Shown here piece after piece: positions 10,792 through 19,816 of a stretch of DNA of 64,000 bases. Within the stretch, counting starts at the first letter, position 1. Each line of letters opens with the position of its first letter. A program made the translations under genes and the position numbers. The notes beneath the pieces were generated by a model that saw nothing but the letters and a program-made list of their open reading frames with translations, was not told where the DNA came from and made no database searches. Source of the stretch: Chitiniphilus eburneus (GTDB lineage: Bacteria; Pseudomonadota; Gammaproteobacteria; Burkholderiales; Chitinibacteraceae); contig NZ_SUMF01000001.1 of NCBI RefSeq assembly GCF_005048205.1, forward strand, positions 124,001-188,000, written 5' to 3'.

Positions 10792-11931
10792 ATGAACCAC
10801 GTCACGCGCTGCCCCAACTGCCGCACCGCCTTCAAGGTCAGCGAGGACCAGCTTGCCGCCCATGGCGGCAAGGTGCGTTGCGGCAAGTGTGCGTTCGTGT
10901 TCAACGCCCGCGCCTGCATCGAAACGCCGGTTCTTGAAGAAACGCCGCCACCGGCGCCGGTCTCTCCGCCCAAGATGGAGATCGTGCCGCCGGCCACCGC
11001 CCACCGGGTGCCGAAGCCGCTCGCACCCGCGGTCGCTCCCGCGCCGGCAGCCCCACCGGAACCGCCACCGCCCCCCGTCGAGGCGCCCAATGACACGCCG
11101 GTAGCGGCCCCCGCCGAAACCAGCGTGGCGGATCTCGTCATCGCCGCCCGCAAGGCGCGGCAGGCCGCCCGGGCCGTGGCACAAAGCGCATCGGCGAACG
11201 CCGCGCAACCCGCGCCCGAGCCCATGCCCGAGCCGGAAGCCGTCGTCACGCCGGAACCCGAGGCCGAGCCGGAACCCATCGAGGAAACCCGCGAGGTACG
11301 GCCGAAGTCCGTCGCCCAGAAGCAGGCGGACAAACGCGACCAGGAAGCCCTGCGAGCAGCGTTGAAGGAAACACCCCTGACGCTCAACTCGGTCTATCGC
11401 CCGATCCGCACCGCCGAAGACGAAGCGCTGCTGGCGCCCCCTCCCCCGCCATCCCGCTGGCGCTGGTTGCTGCTGCCGTTGACCCTGTTGCTGCTGCTGG
11501 GGCTGGTGGGGCAGGTCGGCCTGCGCTACCGCAGCACGCTGGCCACCGACTTCCCATGGCTGCGCGAACCCCTGGTGCACGCCTGCCTGTATGCCGGTTG
11601 CGAAATGCCGCTGCCCCGCAACGCAGAGTTGCTGCGCTCCGACTACTCGGAGCTGACCTATGTCCCGGATCACGGCAACCTGATCCAGCTTGCCGCCTCC
11701 GTACGCAACCTGGCGCCTTATGCCCAGGCGCTGCCGGTGCTGGAACTCACACTGACCGACGATGCCGAGCACGTCGTCGCCAAGAAGCGCTTCACACCGG
11801 CGCAATACCTGGCGGCCGATGACAAGAAGCGTACCGATCTGGCCCCCAACGATGAGTTGCGCGCCTTCCTGCAACTGGATGTCGGCGAGCTGTCGTCCAC
11901 CGGGTACTCGCTGTACTGGTTCTATCCCTGA
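10792..11931 (+). CDS. Zinc-ribbon and DUF3426 domain membrane protein
   Basis: This 379-residue protein belongs to a family found in beta- and gammaproteobacteria that is usually encoded beside prmA; its function is unknown. It starts with an MJ0042-type zinc ribbon, TRCPNCRTAFKVSEDQL then VRCGKCAFVFNAR (four Cys). A long Pro/Ala/Glu-rich linker (about residues 50-190) follows, then one membrane helix (about residues 224-245, LLLPLTLLLLLGLVGQVGL), and a C-terminal DUF3426 domain with the typical CEMPLPRNAELL and periplasmic placement. The layout suggests a cytoplasmic metal-binding module tethered to a periplasmic domain. Confidence 0.88.
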   Translation: MNHVTRCPNCRTAFKVSEDQLAAHGGKVRCGKCAFVFNARACIETPVLEETPPPAPVSPPKMEIVPPATAHRVPKPLAPAVAPAPAAPPEPPPPPVEAPNDTPVAAPAETSVADLVIAARKARQAARAVAQSASANAAQPAPEPMPEPEAVVTPEPEAEPEPIEETREVRPKSVAQKQADKRDQEALRAALKETPLTLNSVYRPIRTAEDEALLAPPPPPSRWRWLLLPLTLLLLLGLVGQVGLRYRSTLATDFPWLREPLVHACLYAGCEMPLPRNAELLRSDYSELTYVPDHGNLIQLAASVRNLAPYAQALPVLELTLTDDAEHVVAKKRFTPAQYLAADDKKRTDLAPNDELRAFLQLDVGELSSTGYSLYWFYP

Positions 11932-12091
11932 TCCGATCCGGCCGGGCTTCCGCCACGGCACCGCGCAGGCTGCACTGCCAACCAGCCGTTCTCTCCCGTT
12001 CAGACTGCCCTCCACTGACCGATTCAACGCTGCTTGTAATCGTTTGGGGGGATAACGATACTGAACAATTCCGAATCAGGAGGAGAACCTC

Positions 12092-12640
12092 ATGGCAACC
12101 GTCATGCTCAACAGCACCCCTGTCAGTGTCGGCGGACGCTTTCCGCGCCCGGGCGATACGGCATCCAGCTTCATGTTGGTCGATACCCAGCTTCAGGACG
12201 TTCCGTTGTCCAAGTTCTGGGGTCGGCGCAAGGTGATCGCGGTGGTGCCGAGCGTCGATGCCGCCATCGGGCTCACCATCGCTCGCAGCCTGGAAGCCCT
12301 GGCACCCAGTTGGGACAACACCGTGACGCTGCTGGTCTCCGTCGATACACCATATGCCATGCAACGCCTGCTGCATCAGGAGGACTTCCGCAACTTCCAG
12401 TTGCTGTCCACGCTGCGGGGGCGCGATTTCCACAAGGATTACGGCGTGATGATCACCGACATCCCGCTGTCGGGCCTGATGGCCACCGCGCTGATCGCAC
12501 TGGATGTGGACGACACCGTGCGCTACGCCGAACTGGTCCAGGACATCAACGCCGAACCGAATTACGAGGCAATGAGCCAGGCACTCATTCCCCCTCCCCC
12601 CGAGCAATTGCTGGAACCGGGCATCACGCCGGTCGCCTGA
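12092..12640 (+). CDS. Cysteine-free thiol peroxidase (Tpx) paralogue, probably catalytically dead
   Basis: The 182-residue product aligns end to end, without gaps up to the tail, with the true Tpx encoded 109 bases downstream. Shared blocks include the PSVD motif, LSTLRGRDF (MRGREF in Tpx) and a closing [10 protein letters not shown] ([10 protein letters not shown]). However, the peroxidatic Cys60 of Tpx is Gly60 here, the resolving Cys94 is Leu94, and the protein contains no cysteine at all. It therefore cannot work as a thiol peroxidase. It has an intact frame, a strong ribosome binding site (AGGAGG region before the ATG) and its own terminator, so it is probably expressed. A binding, regulatory or structural role is possible. 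A Pro-rich tail of about 14 residues is absent from Tpx. Confidence 0.82.
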   Translation: MATVMLNSTPVSVGGRFPRPGDTASSFMLVDTQLQDVPLSKFWGRRKVIAVVPSVDAAIGLTIARSLEALAPSWDNTVTLLVSVDTPYAMQRLLHQEDFRNFQLLSTLRGRDFHKDYGVMITDIPLSGLMATALIALDVDDTVRYAELVQDINAEPNYEAMSQALIPPPPEQLLEPGITPVA

Positions 12641-12646
12641 TGCGTC

Positions 12647-12675
12647 AAGCCCCGCCCCGGCGGGGCTTTTGTTTT
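12647..12675 (+). terminator. Intrinsic terminator after the Tpx paralogue
   Basis: AAGCCCCG and CGGGGCTT form an eight-pair stem with a six-base loop, followed by TTGTTTT. It lies 6 bases beyond the stop codon and separates this gene from tpx, so tpx needs a promoter within 12675-12740. Confidence 0.8.
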
Positions 12676-12749
12676 GCCGGGCACCTTGCAATCGCTCGTC
12701 TTTCCCCCACTTTCAGACAGCACACAACCACCACAACAGGAGCATACCG

Positions 12750-13250
12750 ATGTCTCAAGTCACTCTCGGCGGCAACCCCATTGCCGTGAACGGCCAGTTC
12801 CCCGCCGCCGGCGCCCAGGCCAAGCCGTTTTCGCTGGTCGGCAAGGATCTGGCCGATGTTTCGCTCGCCCAGTTCGCGGGCAAGCGCAAGGTGCTGAATA
12901 TCTTCCCGAGCGTGGACACCGCCGTGTGCGCCGCCTCGGTACGCCGCTTCAACGAAGCCGCCAACAAGCTGGATAACACCGCGGTGCTGTGCATCTCGGC
13001 CGACCTGCCGTTCGCCCAGAGCCGCTTCTGCGGCGCCGAAGGTCTGGACAACGTGGTGATGCTGTCCACCATGCGCGGCCGCGAGTTCCTGGAAGCCTAC
13101 GGCGTCGCGATCGCCGATGGTCCGCTGGCCGGCGTGGCCGCGCGCGCCGTCGTGGTACTGGATGCCTCCGACCGCGTCGTGCACGCCGAGCTGGTTTCCG
13201 AGATCAAGGAAGAGCCGGATTACGATGCCGCACTGAAGGCATTGGGCTAA
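12750..13250 (+). CDS. tpx: Thiol peroxidase (atypical 2-Cys peroxiredoxin)
   Basis: Tpx reduces hydrogen and alkyl hydroperoxides in the periplasm or cytoplasm using thioredoxin. The 166-residue product has family length. It has the active-site motif [18 protein letters not shown] with peroxidatic Cys60 and the resolving Cys94 in [16 protein letters not shown]. The start at 12750 is preceded by ACAGGAG. The degenerate paralogue just upstream implies a local duplication followed by loss of catalysis in one copy. Confidence 0.96.
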   Translation: MSQVTLGGNPIAVNGQFPAAGAQAKPFSLVGKDLADVSLAQFAGKRKVLNIFPSVDTAVCAASVRRFNEAANKLDNTAVLCISADLPFAQSRFCGAEGLDNVVMLSTMRGREFLEAYGVAIADGPLAGVAARAVVVLDASDRVVHAELVSEIKEEPDYDAALKALG

Positions 13251-13388
13251 GCCTGGGCGGAGGATGGCCGCGCCCGGCCGTCCTCTCCACCTGCGCGCCG
13301 TCAACCATGTGAGCGCCCTGACCGTTTTAGCGTGCACGAATCCGCTACAATGCTTCACGATTCGCCCCGATCAACTCAGAACACTGCC

Positions 13389-13865
13389 ATGAAACGTAGC
13401 CTGCTGATTGCCCTGGTCGCACTGGTCTCCCTGCCGGCGTTTGCCGGCCCGCGCCTGACCGTGCGTTTCGCCAACCCCGCCTGGAACGGCGTCGCCGTAC
13501 CGCCGGGCCAGCAATGTGCTCAACTGGGCGGCCAGGGGTCCACGCCCGCCCTGAATGTATTCGACCTGCCGCAAGGCACGGGCGGCCTGCTGATCGAGTT
13601 CACCGAACGCGGCGGCGGCAGTATGGGCCGTCTGCTCTACACGGTGAACAAGGGCGTGGCCAGCGCACAGGTGCCCAGCGTCCAGGCACAGGGCAAGCTG
13701 CCCGCCGGCTTCGCGCTGGTCGCCGGCCCCGAGGGCGGCAGCGGCAACTACCTGCCTCCCTGCACCCAGGGCAAGGCCTATTTCCTGGTGATCAAGGCAC
13801 TTGATGCCGCCAATGCCGGCGCCGCGGTGCTGGGCGAAGGCCGGCTGGAACTCGGCAAGCTCTGA
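13389..13865 (+). CDS. Small exported protein, weakly PEBP-like
   Basis: The 158-residue product has a clear signal peptide (MKRSLLIALVALVSLPAFAG) and is predicted to be periplasmic. The segment with GGQGSTPALNVFDLPQGTGG loosely recalls the core of phosphatidylethanolamine-binding (YbhB/YbcL) proteins, where S-P-x-L precedes P-x-G-T, but the ligand-site Asp-Pro-Asp and His residues are not evident, so I leave the function open. Two cysteines may form a disulfide. A TACAAT -10-like element lies at 13346-13351. A strong hairpin terminator follows the gene and overlaps the 5' end of the next frame. Confidence 0.6.
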   Translation: MKRSLLIALVALVSLPAFAGPRLTVRFANPAWNGVAVPPGQQCAQLGGQGSTPALNVFDLPQGTGGLLIEFTERGGGSMGRLLYTVNKGVASAQVPSVQAQGKLPAGFALVAGPEGGSGNYLPPCTQGKAYFLVIKALDAANAGAAVLGEGRLELGKL

Positions 13866-13872
13866 TCCACCC

Positions 13873-14679
13873 GTGGATCACCCCTGGCAACCGCCGGCCT
13901 GGCCGGCGGTTTTGTTTTCCGGGCACCCCGCCTTCGCCGCGCTCGGCCCCTGGCTCGACCGGCTCGGCGGCTTTCCCGATCTGACGGACTGGCAGCGGCT
14001 GGCACCGGTCTTTACCCGATCCGGCCACGCGCTCACCTGCGTCGATCCAGCCAGCCTCACCCGTTATTACGAAGCGGAAATCCATGAGCTGGGCCGGATC
14101 GCCACCCGACCACTCAATTGGCACGACTGCTTCAATGCCCTGGTCTGGCATGCCTATCCCCGCACCAAGGCCGCCCTCAACGTATTGCACCATCGCCTGC
14201 TGCCCATGACCGGCAACGGGCAGCGCGGCCCCGTGCGCGACGCCGCCACGCTGTTCGATGAATGCGGGTTGATCCTGCCCTATTGCGACGAGGCGCTGGC
14301 CGGGGCGCTGCGCGATCACGACTGGCGCACGCTGTTTGTCACGCGCCGCGCGGCGTGGGGCACACAGATCGAAGCCCAGGTATTCGGCCACGCCACATTC
14401 GAAAACCTGCTGGCGCCGTTCGTGGGCCTGACCGGCAAATGCTGGCCGATCGCCGTTGCGCCCGCATATTTCGACTGGCCGCTGCCACAACGGATGGCCT
14501 GGCTGGATGCCTGCCTGGCCGCGGCCATCGACGCCGACATGCTGCAATCGCCACGCCAGCTACCGCCACTGCCCTACCTGGGTATCCCCGGCTGGTGGCC
14601 AACGCAGGATGACGCGTTCTACGCCGATGCCGGCTATTTTCGCCCGCGCCGGAAGCACCGAACCCCCTCGCCACCATGA
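13873..14679 (+). CDS. DUF3025 family protein
   Basis: The product (up to 268 residues from a GTG at 13873) matches the DUF3025 family, which is conserved in beta- and gammaproteobacteria and has no known function. Typical features are the aromatic, His-rich core NWHDCFNALVWHAYPRTKAALN and the GIPGWWPTQDDAFYAD motif near the end. The start is uncertain: the GTG overlaps the terminator of the preceding gene and has no clear ribosome binding site; a TTG at 13912 is an alternative. It converges on the yej genes. Confidence 0.8.
   Translation: MDHPWQPPAWPAVLFSGHPAFAALGPWLDRLGGFPDLTDWQRLAPVFTRSGHALTCVDPASLTRYYEAEIHELGRIATRPLNWHDCFNALVWHAYPRTKAALNVLHHRLLPMTGNGQRGPVRDAATLFDECGLILPYCDEALAGALRDHDWRTLFVTRRAAWGTQIEAQVFGHATFENLLAPFVGLTGKCWPIAVAPAYFDWPLPQRMAWLDACLAAAIDADMLQSPRQLPPLPYLGIPGWWPTQDDAFYADAGYFRPRRKHRTPSPP
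13889..13917 (+). terminator. Intrinsic terminator of the 13389 gene, inside the 5' end of the DUF3025 frame
   Basis: AACCGCCGG and CCGGCGGTT pair around CCTGG and are followed by TTGTTTT. The stem begins 24 bases after the stop of the exported-protein gene, but lies within the longest reading frame of the DUF3025 gene. If it ends transcription, the DUF3025 message must start downstream or use a later start codon. Confidence 0.75.
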
Positions 14680-14700
14680 GACGGCCAGGGCACTCAGTCG

Positions 14701-15729
14701 CTACTGCGCGCGCGGATCGAGTGCATTGCGCAATGCTTCGCCGATGAACACCAGCAGCATCAGCAGCGCAACCAGCGTGAAAAAGGTGAACAGCGAAATC
14801 CACCACGCGTCGAGATTGGCCTTGCCCTGCGCCAGCAACTCGCCAAGCGACGGCGTGGAAGGGGGCACGCCCAGCCCCAGGAAATCGAACGCGGTCAGCG
14901 CCAGGATGGCCGCCGTCTTGCGGAACGGCAGGAATGCGATCACCGCCGTCATCGAATTCGGCAGTAGATGGCGGCGGATGATCTGCCAGTCGGTCAGCCC
15001 CATCGCACGTGCCGCGGTCACATACTCCAGATTGCGGTTGCGCAGGAACTCCGCGCGCACATAGTCGGATAGACCGATCCAGCCGAACACCGACAGCACG
15101 ACGAACAGGATCCAGATGCTCGGCTCGAACATCGATACCACGATCAGTAGCAGGTACAGCTCGGGCATCGCCCCCCAGACCTCGATCACCCGCTGCATGA
15201 ACAAATCCACCTTGCCAGCGAAATAGCCCTGGATCGCGCCAAAGGCAATGCCCAGTAGGGTGCCGACAAAAGTCAGCGCCAGCCCGAACAGCACCGAGAC
15301 CCGAAAGCCATAGATCAACCGTGCCAGCACATCGCGACCTTTTTCATCGGTGCCCAGCCAGTTTTCCGCCGACGGCGGCGCTGGGTTGGGCAGGCCGGAA
15401 AAATAGTTCAGCGTGTTCGGGGCGTAATGGTTCAGCGTGAACAGCGCCCAGTTGCCGCCGTGGCTCAGGCGCTGCCGCACGAACGGATCGAGGTAATCGG
15501 TCGGCGTATTGAAATCGCCACCGAAGGCAGTCTCGGGGTAATCGCGGACAATGGGGAAATAGAACTGTCCGTCGTAGTGCACCAGCAGCGGGCGATCGTT
15601 GGAAACCACCTCGGCAAACAGGCTGACGACGAACATCGCGCCAAACACCAGCAGGCTCCAGTAGCCCAGGCGATTGGCCTTGAAACGCCGCCAGGCGCGG
15701 CGCCACGGACCGACGCGCACCGGGCTCAT
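14701..15729 (-). CDS. yejE: Peptide ABC transporter permease, YejE type
   Basis: This is one of two inner-membrane permease subunits of a YejABEF-like importer for peptides such as microcin C. The 342-residue product starts MSPVRVGPWRRAWRRFKANR, has a large periplasmic loop with LLVHYDGQFYFPIVRDYPETA typical of YejE, and carries the binding-protein-dependent permease signature RAMGLTDWQIIRRHLLPN where the ATPase docks. Its ATG overlaps the yejB stop by four bases (ATGA), showing translational coupling. The expected ATPase gene (yejF) is not next to it. Confidence 0.92.
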   Translation of the reverse strand: MSPVRVGPWRRAWRRFKANRLGYWSLLVFGAMFVVSLFAEVVSNDRPLLVHYDGQFYFPIVRDYPETAFGGDFNTPTDYLDPFVRQRLSHGGNWALFTLNHYAPNTLNYFSGLPNPAPPSAENWLGTDEKGRDVLARLIYGFRVSVLFGLALTFVGTLLGIAFGAIQGYFAGKVDLFMQRVIEVWGAMPELYLLLIVVSMFEPSIWILFVVLSVFGWIGLSDYVRAEFLRNRNLEYVTAARAMGLTDWQIIRRHLLPNSMTAVIAFLPFRKTAAILALTAFDFLGLGVPPSTPSLGELLAQGKANLDAWWISLFTFFTLVALLMLLVFIGEALRNALDPRAQ

Positions 15730-16784
15730 CGGCTGCTCCCTTCGAACCGCAGGCGCGGGTCGACCAGCACGTAGCACAGATCGGACGTCAGCTTGGTCAG
15801 CAGGCCGATCAGCGAGAACAGGTACAGCGACCCCAGCACCACCGGATAATCGCGCCGCACCACCGATTCGAACGACAACAGACCCAGGCCATCGAGCGAG
15901 AACAGCGTTTCGATCAACAAGCTGCCGGTGAAAAAAGCGCCAACGAAGGCAGCCGGAAAGCCGGTGACGATGGGAATCATCGCGTTGCGGAACACGTGGC
16001 GGTACAGGATCTGCCGCTCGGTCAGCCCCTTGGCGCGTGCCGTCAGCACATACTGCTTGCGTATCTCTTCGAGCAGGCTGTTCTTGGTCAGCAGCGTCAC
16101 CGTGGCAAACCCGCCCAGCACCATCGACAACACCGGCAGCGCCATGTGCCACAGGTAGTCGGTGACCTTGCCCATCAGGCTCAGCGACGCCCAGTCGTCC
16201 GAGGTCAGCCCGCGCAGCGGGAACAACTGCCAGAAGCTGCCGCCGCCAAACAACACCAGCAACAGCACGCCGAGGACGAAGCCGGGGATCGCATAGGCCA
16301 CCAGCAACACGAAGGTGGTTGCGAAATCGAAGCGGCTGCCATGCCGCATCGCCTTGGCCACGCCCAGCGGAATGGACACCAGATAGGTCAGCAGAAAGGT
16401 CCACATCCCCAGCGAGATCGATACCGGCAGCTTCTCCACCATCAGCGACCACACGCTCTGATGGTGGTAATAGCTCTCGCCCAGGTCGAAGGTGGCGTAC
16501 TGCTTGAGCATGTCCCAGAAGCGCGCCAGCGCCGGCTTGTCGAAGCCGAATTGCGCCTTGATCTGCGCCAGTTGCTCGGCATCCAGACCCTTCTGGCCCT
16601 GGTACAGCCCGCCTCCGCCGCCGCCACCGGCCGCCTCGGCACCGGCACCGCGCCCCTTCATCTCGAACACCAGTTGTTCCACCGGCCCGCCGGGAACGAA
16701 CTGCACCACGACGAAAGCCATCAGCATCACGCCGAACAGCGTGGGGATCATCAGCAACAGGCGCTTGAGCAGATAGTGCAGCAT
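15726..16784 (-). CDS. yejB: Peptide ABC transporter permease, YejB type
   Basis: This is the partner permease of YejE. The 352-residue product begins MLHYLLKRLLLMIPTLFGVM, as in other DppB/YejB proteins, and carries the EAA-loop motif TARAKGLTERQILYRHVFRN. An unusual run of seven glycines lies at about residues 53-59, in the periplasmic loop where YejB proteins vary. It lies 27 bases after yejA and overlaps yejE by four bases. Confidence 0.92.
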   Translation of the reverse strand: MLHYLLKRLLLMIPTLFGVMLMAFVVVQFVPGGPVEQLVFEMKGRGAGAEAAGGGGGGGLYQGQKGLDAEQLAQIKAQFGFDKPALARFWDMLKQYATFDLGESYYHHQSVWSLMVEKLPVSISLGMWTFLLTYLVSIPLGVAKAMRHGSRFDFATTFVLLVAYAIPGFVLGVLLLVLFGGGSFWQLFPLRGLTSDDWASLSLMGKVTDYLWHMALPVLSMVLGGFATVTLLTKNSLLEEIRKQYVLTARAKGLTERQILYRHVFRNAMIPIVTGFPAAFVGAFFTGSLLIETLFSLDGLGLLSFESVVRRDYPVVLGSLYLFSLIGLLTKLTSDLCYVLVDPRLRFEGSSR

Positions 16785-16811
16785 CGGGATTCCTGGGTCA
16801 GCCGTGAGGCG

Positions 16812-18599
16812 TCAAGGCTTGATCCACCACGTCGCCACCATCCACGGCTCGGCCGAATAGTAGCGGGGCAGGTTCTGCGGATGGTCCATCCGTCTGGTAT
16901 AGGCCACGCGATGCTCCGCGCTGTACCAATGGGGAATCACGTAATCGCCCTGGCGCAGCACGCGGTCCAGCGCGCGCACGGCGGTGACGCGCTGCGCGCG
17001 GTCCTCGCTGGCCACCACGGCATCGATCAGACGGTCCACCGCCGGATCGCGCACGCCCATGAAGTTGCCGGTGCCTTTGGTACCGGCCGCCTTGCTGGAA
17101 AAATAGTCGTACAGTTCGTTGCCCGGACTCTGGCTGTCGGGAAAACGCAGCGTGGTCATGTCGAAGTCGAAGTCATCCATCCGCCGCTGGTACAGCGCGT
17201 AATCGACCGTGCGCGGCGTGCCGCGGATGCCCAGCTTTTCCAGGTTACGCGCCAAGGCCAGGAATACCCGCAGCATCGGGCCGCTGTCGTCCATGAACTC
17301 GAACTCGAATGGCTTGCCGGCGGCATTGCGCAACGCGCCATCGCGATAGGTCCAGCCAGCCTGCCGCAGCAGTTCGCGGGCTTCGAGCAGGTTGGCCCGC
17401 AGCGAATGCGGCGGCGTGGTGTCCGACGGCTCGCGCGCCGGGCCGAATACTTCGGGCGACAGCTTGCCGCGCAATGGTTCCAGCAACTTCAGCTCATCCG
17501 GTCCGGGCAGGCCACTGGCGGTCAGCTCGCTATTGGCCCAGTAGCTGTTCAACCGGGTGTATTGCCCATAGAAGAACTGCCGGTTCATCCATTCGAAATC
17601 CAGCGCCAGCCCCAACGCGCGCCGCACACGCGGATCAGCAAACTGCGGACGCCGCGTGTTGAGGATGAAGCCCTGCATGCCGGCTGTGTTGTAATGGCGG
17701 AAGCTGGATTTGATCAGCTCGCCGGAACGGAACTTGGGGCCGAGGTACTGGCGCACCCAGTTCTTGGCACTATTCTCGACGATGAAATCGAATTCGCCGG
17801 CCTTGAAGGCCTCCAGCCGCGCCACCTCGTCCTTGTAATAGCGATAGGTGATGCGTTCGAAATTGAACATGCCACGCCGGGTCGGCAAGGCCGTGCCCCA
17901 GTAGGCGGGATTGCGGCGATAGGTGAGCTGCCGGCCATTCTGGTACGACTCGATCAGATAGGGGCCACTGGCAATGGGCTTGTCCCACGCGATCCGGTCG
18001 ATCGGCTTGCCGCCGCCCCACTTGCGCGAAAACACCGGCAGGCTGCCGATGATCAGCGGTAGCTCCGGGTTCCTGCGGCCAAACTCGAAGCGCAGGCGAT
18101 GCATATCCAGCAATCGCACCCGCTTCACGTCGACCAGCATGGCGCGAAACTGCGGCGACGCCTTGGTGCTCACCAGCGTATCGAAGCTGAACTTCACATC
18201 GGCGGCCAGGACCGGATCGCCATTGGAGAAGCGCGCCGCCCGATTCACCCGAAACGTCACCGACAGTTCATCGGCCGCCACCGATACATCGTCCGCCAGC
18301 AGGCCGTAGCTCGACGCCGGCTCATCGTCGCTGCTGGTCATCAGGCTCTCGAACATCAGCGCAGTCAGCCCGGCGGCCGATGTGCCCTTGATGATGAACG
18401 GGTTGAAACTGTCGAAGCTGGTACGCCGGTCCGGGTTGGGCAATTGCAGGCTGCCGCCGCGGGGGGCGTCGGGATTCACGTAATCGAAATGGGCGAAGCC
18501 CGCCGGGTATTTGGGCGTATAGCCCAGCGCAATGGCATGCCCGGCCAGGGCGGCGGGCAGCAACAGGCTGGACAGCAGGAAGAGGATCAGGCGCGGCAT
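16812..18599 (-). CDS. yejA: Periplasmic peptide-binding protein, YejA type
   Basis: This is the solute-binding protein (family 5) that captures oligopeptides for the YejBE permease. From MPRLILFLLSSLLLPAALA it has a signal peptide and about 595 residues, usual for YejA. Typical motifs are LGYTPKYPAGFAHFDYVNPD near the mature N-terminus and ARFSNGDPVLAADVKFSFDT. The start is somewhat uncertain because the purine-rich GGGAG lies very close to this ATG; an ATG four codons upstream (18611) is also possible. It is divergent from tsaB. Confidence 0.9.
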   Translation of the reverse strand: MPRLILFLLSSLLLPAALAGHAIALGYTPKYPAGFAHFDYVNPDAPRGGSLQLPNPDRRTSFDSFNPFIIKGTSAAGLTALMFESLMTSSDDEPASSYGLLADDVSVAADELSVTFRVNRAARFSNGDPVLAADVKFSFDTLVSTKASPQFRAMLVDVKRVRLLDMHRLRFEFGRRNPELPLIIGSLPVFSRKWGGGKPIDRIAWDKPIASGPYLIESYQNGRQLTYRRNPAYWGTALPTRRGMFNFERITYRYYKDEVARLEAFKAGEFDFIVENSAKNWVRQYLGPKFRSGELIKSSFRHYNTAGMQGFILNTRRPQFADPRVRRALGLALDFEWMNRQFFYGQYTRLNSYWANSELTASGLPGPDELKLLEPLRGKLSPEVFGPAREPSDTTPPHSLRANLLEARELLRQAGWTYRDGALRNAAGKPFEFEFMDDSGPMLRVFLALARNLEKLGIRGTPRTVDYALYQRRMDDFDFDMTTLRFPDSQSPGNELYDYFSSKAAGTKGTGNFMGVRDPAVDRLIDAVVASEDRAQRVTAVRALDRVLRQGDYVIPHWYSAEHRVAYTRRMDHPQNLPRYYSAEPWMVATWWIKP

Positions 18600-18689
18600 G
18601 CTCCCGATCATAATGGACGCAGCCGACGGCGGCATGGCTGTCGGACCCTGCGTGGTAGAATCGGCGACAGTTTTTTCCACGATCCCCCG

Positions 18690-19370
18690 ATGCCCTACCT
18701 CGCGCTCGATACTTCCACCGAATATCTGTCCCTGGCCCTGACCACGCCCGGCGGCATCGTCGCGCGACAGTGGCACGTCGGCCAGCGTCACGCGGAACGC
18801 ACACTGCCAGAGCTGGAAACCCTGCTTGCCGAGACCGGTATCGCACGCGGCGAGCTGGAAGGCATCGCCTACGGCATGGGCCCTGGCTCGTTCACCGGCC
18901 TGCGCATCGGCTGCGGCATCGCCCAGGGGCTGGCGTTCGGCCTGGGCGTGAAGCTGGTGGGCATCTCGACGCTGGCCGCACTGGCGGCCGGCTGCGATGC
19001 ACCGCGCGTCTATGCCTGCCTGGATGCACGGATGAACCAGGTCTACGCCGCCGCGTTCGAGCAGGTGAATGGCGACTGGCGTGAAGTCACCGCCGCCGTG
19101 GTCAGCGATCCGCAGGCCGTGCCATTACCCGAAGGCGAAGGCTGGATCGGCGTCGGCAGCGGTTTCGCCGCGCATGGCGACGCGCTGGCTCAGCGCCTGG
19201 GCGCACAGCTTGGCACCATGCTGCCGGATCACTTTCCTCAAGCGCGCGACCTGCTGCGGCTGGCGTTGCCGGTGTTCGAGCGCGGCGACGCGCTGGCGCC
19301 CGAGGATGCGCCGCTGGTCTATCTGCGCGACAAAGTGGCGCTCAAGACGAGCGAACGCCTCAAGCCATGA
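18690..19370 (+). CDS. tsaB: tRNA threonylcarbamoyladenosine biosynthesis protein TsaB
   Basis: TsaB is the scaffold partner of TsaD in making t6A-37 of ANN-decoding tRNAs. The 226-residue product starts MPYLALDTSTEYLSLAL and has the conserved GMGPGSFTGLRIG and GISTLAALA motifs. Length is normal. A TAGAAT -10-like element at 18656-18661 lies upstream. It overlaps rimI by four bases (ATGA), forming a compact tsaB-rimI-UDG operon, as in other betaproteobacteria. Confidence 0.95.
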   Translation: MPYLALDTSTEYLSLALTTPGGIVARQWHVGQRHAERTLPELETLLAETGIARGELEGIAYGMGPGSFTGLRIGCGIAQGLAFGLGVKLVGISTLAALAAGCDAPRVYACLDARMNQVYAAAFEQVNGDWREVTAAVVSDPQAVPLPEGEGWIGVGSGFAAHGDALAQRLGAQLGTMLPDHFPQARDLLRLALPVFERGDALAPEDAPLVYLRDKVALKTSERLKP

Positions 19371-19816
19371 CGCTACGCCCGCTCACCACCGCCGACCTGC
19401 CCGCCCTGCTGGCGCTGGACACGGCGACCAATTCCCACCCGTGGCACCCGGACAACTGGCGTGACTCGCTGACCAGCCATCTCTGCCTGGGCCTCTGGGA
19501 AGACGACACGCTGCGGGGCTTCGCCGTCGCCAGCCGGGTGCTGGACGAAGCCGAACTGCTCGCCATCGCCATCGACCCGGCATGCCAGCGCCAGGGGCGG
19601 GGCCGCCAATTGCTGCAAGCACTGCAACAACGGCTGATCGACGCCGGCGCCACCACGCTGTTTCTGGAAGTGCGTGCCGGCAACCGTCCGGCGCAGGCGC
19701 TGTACGACGCGCTGGGCGGCATGGAAACCGGCATCCGCGCGCGCTACTACCCCCTGCCCGGCGGCGGGCGCGAGGATGCGCGACTCTATGCATTCACACT
19801 GATGGCGCCGCAATGA
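19367..19816 (+). CDS. rimI: Ribosomal protein S18 alanine N-acetyltransferase
   Basis: RimI is a GNAT acetyltransferase that modifies the N-terminus of ribosomal protein S18. The 149-residue product has the acetyl-CoA loop [17 protein letters not shown] and the C-terminal GNAT block [23 protein letters not shown] typical of RimI. Its position between tsaB and the UDG gene is conserved; start and stop overlap both neighbours by four bases. Confidence 0.93.
   Translation: MTLRPLTTADLPALLALDTATNSHPWHPDNWRDSLTSHLCLGLWEDDTLRGFAVASRVLDEAELLAIAIDPACQRQGRGRQLLQALQQRLIDAGATTLFLEVRAGNRPAQALYDALGGMETGIRARYYPLPGGGREDARLYAFTLMAPQ

Noticed and set aside
13258-13286. Strong GC-rich inverted repeat after tpx
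   Set aside because: No T-run follows, so I did not list it as an intrinsic terminator.
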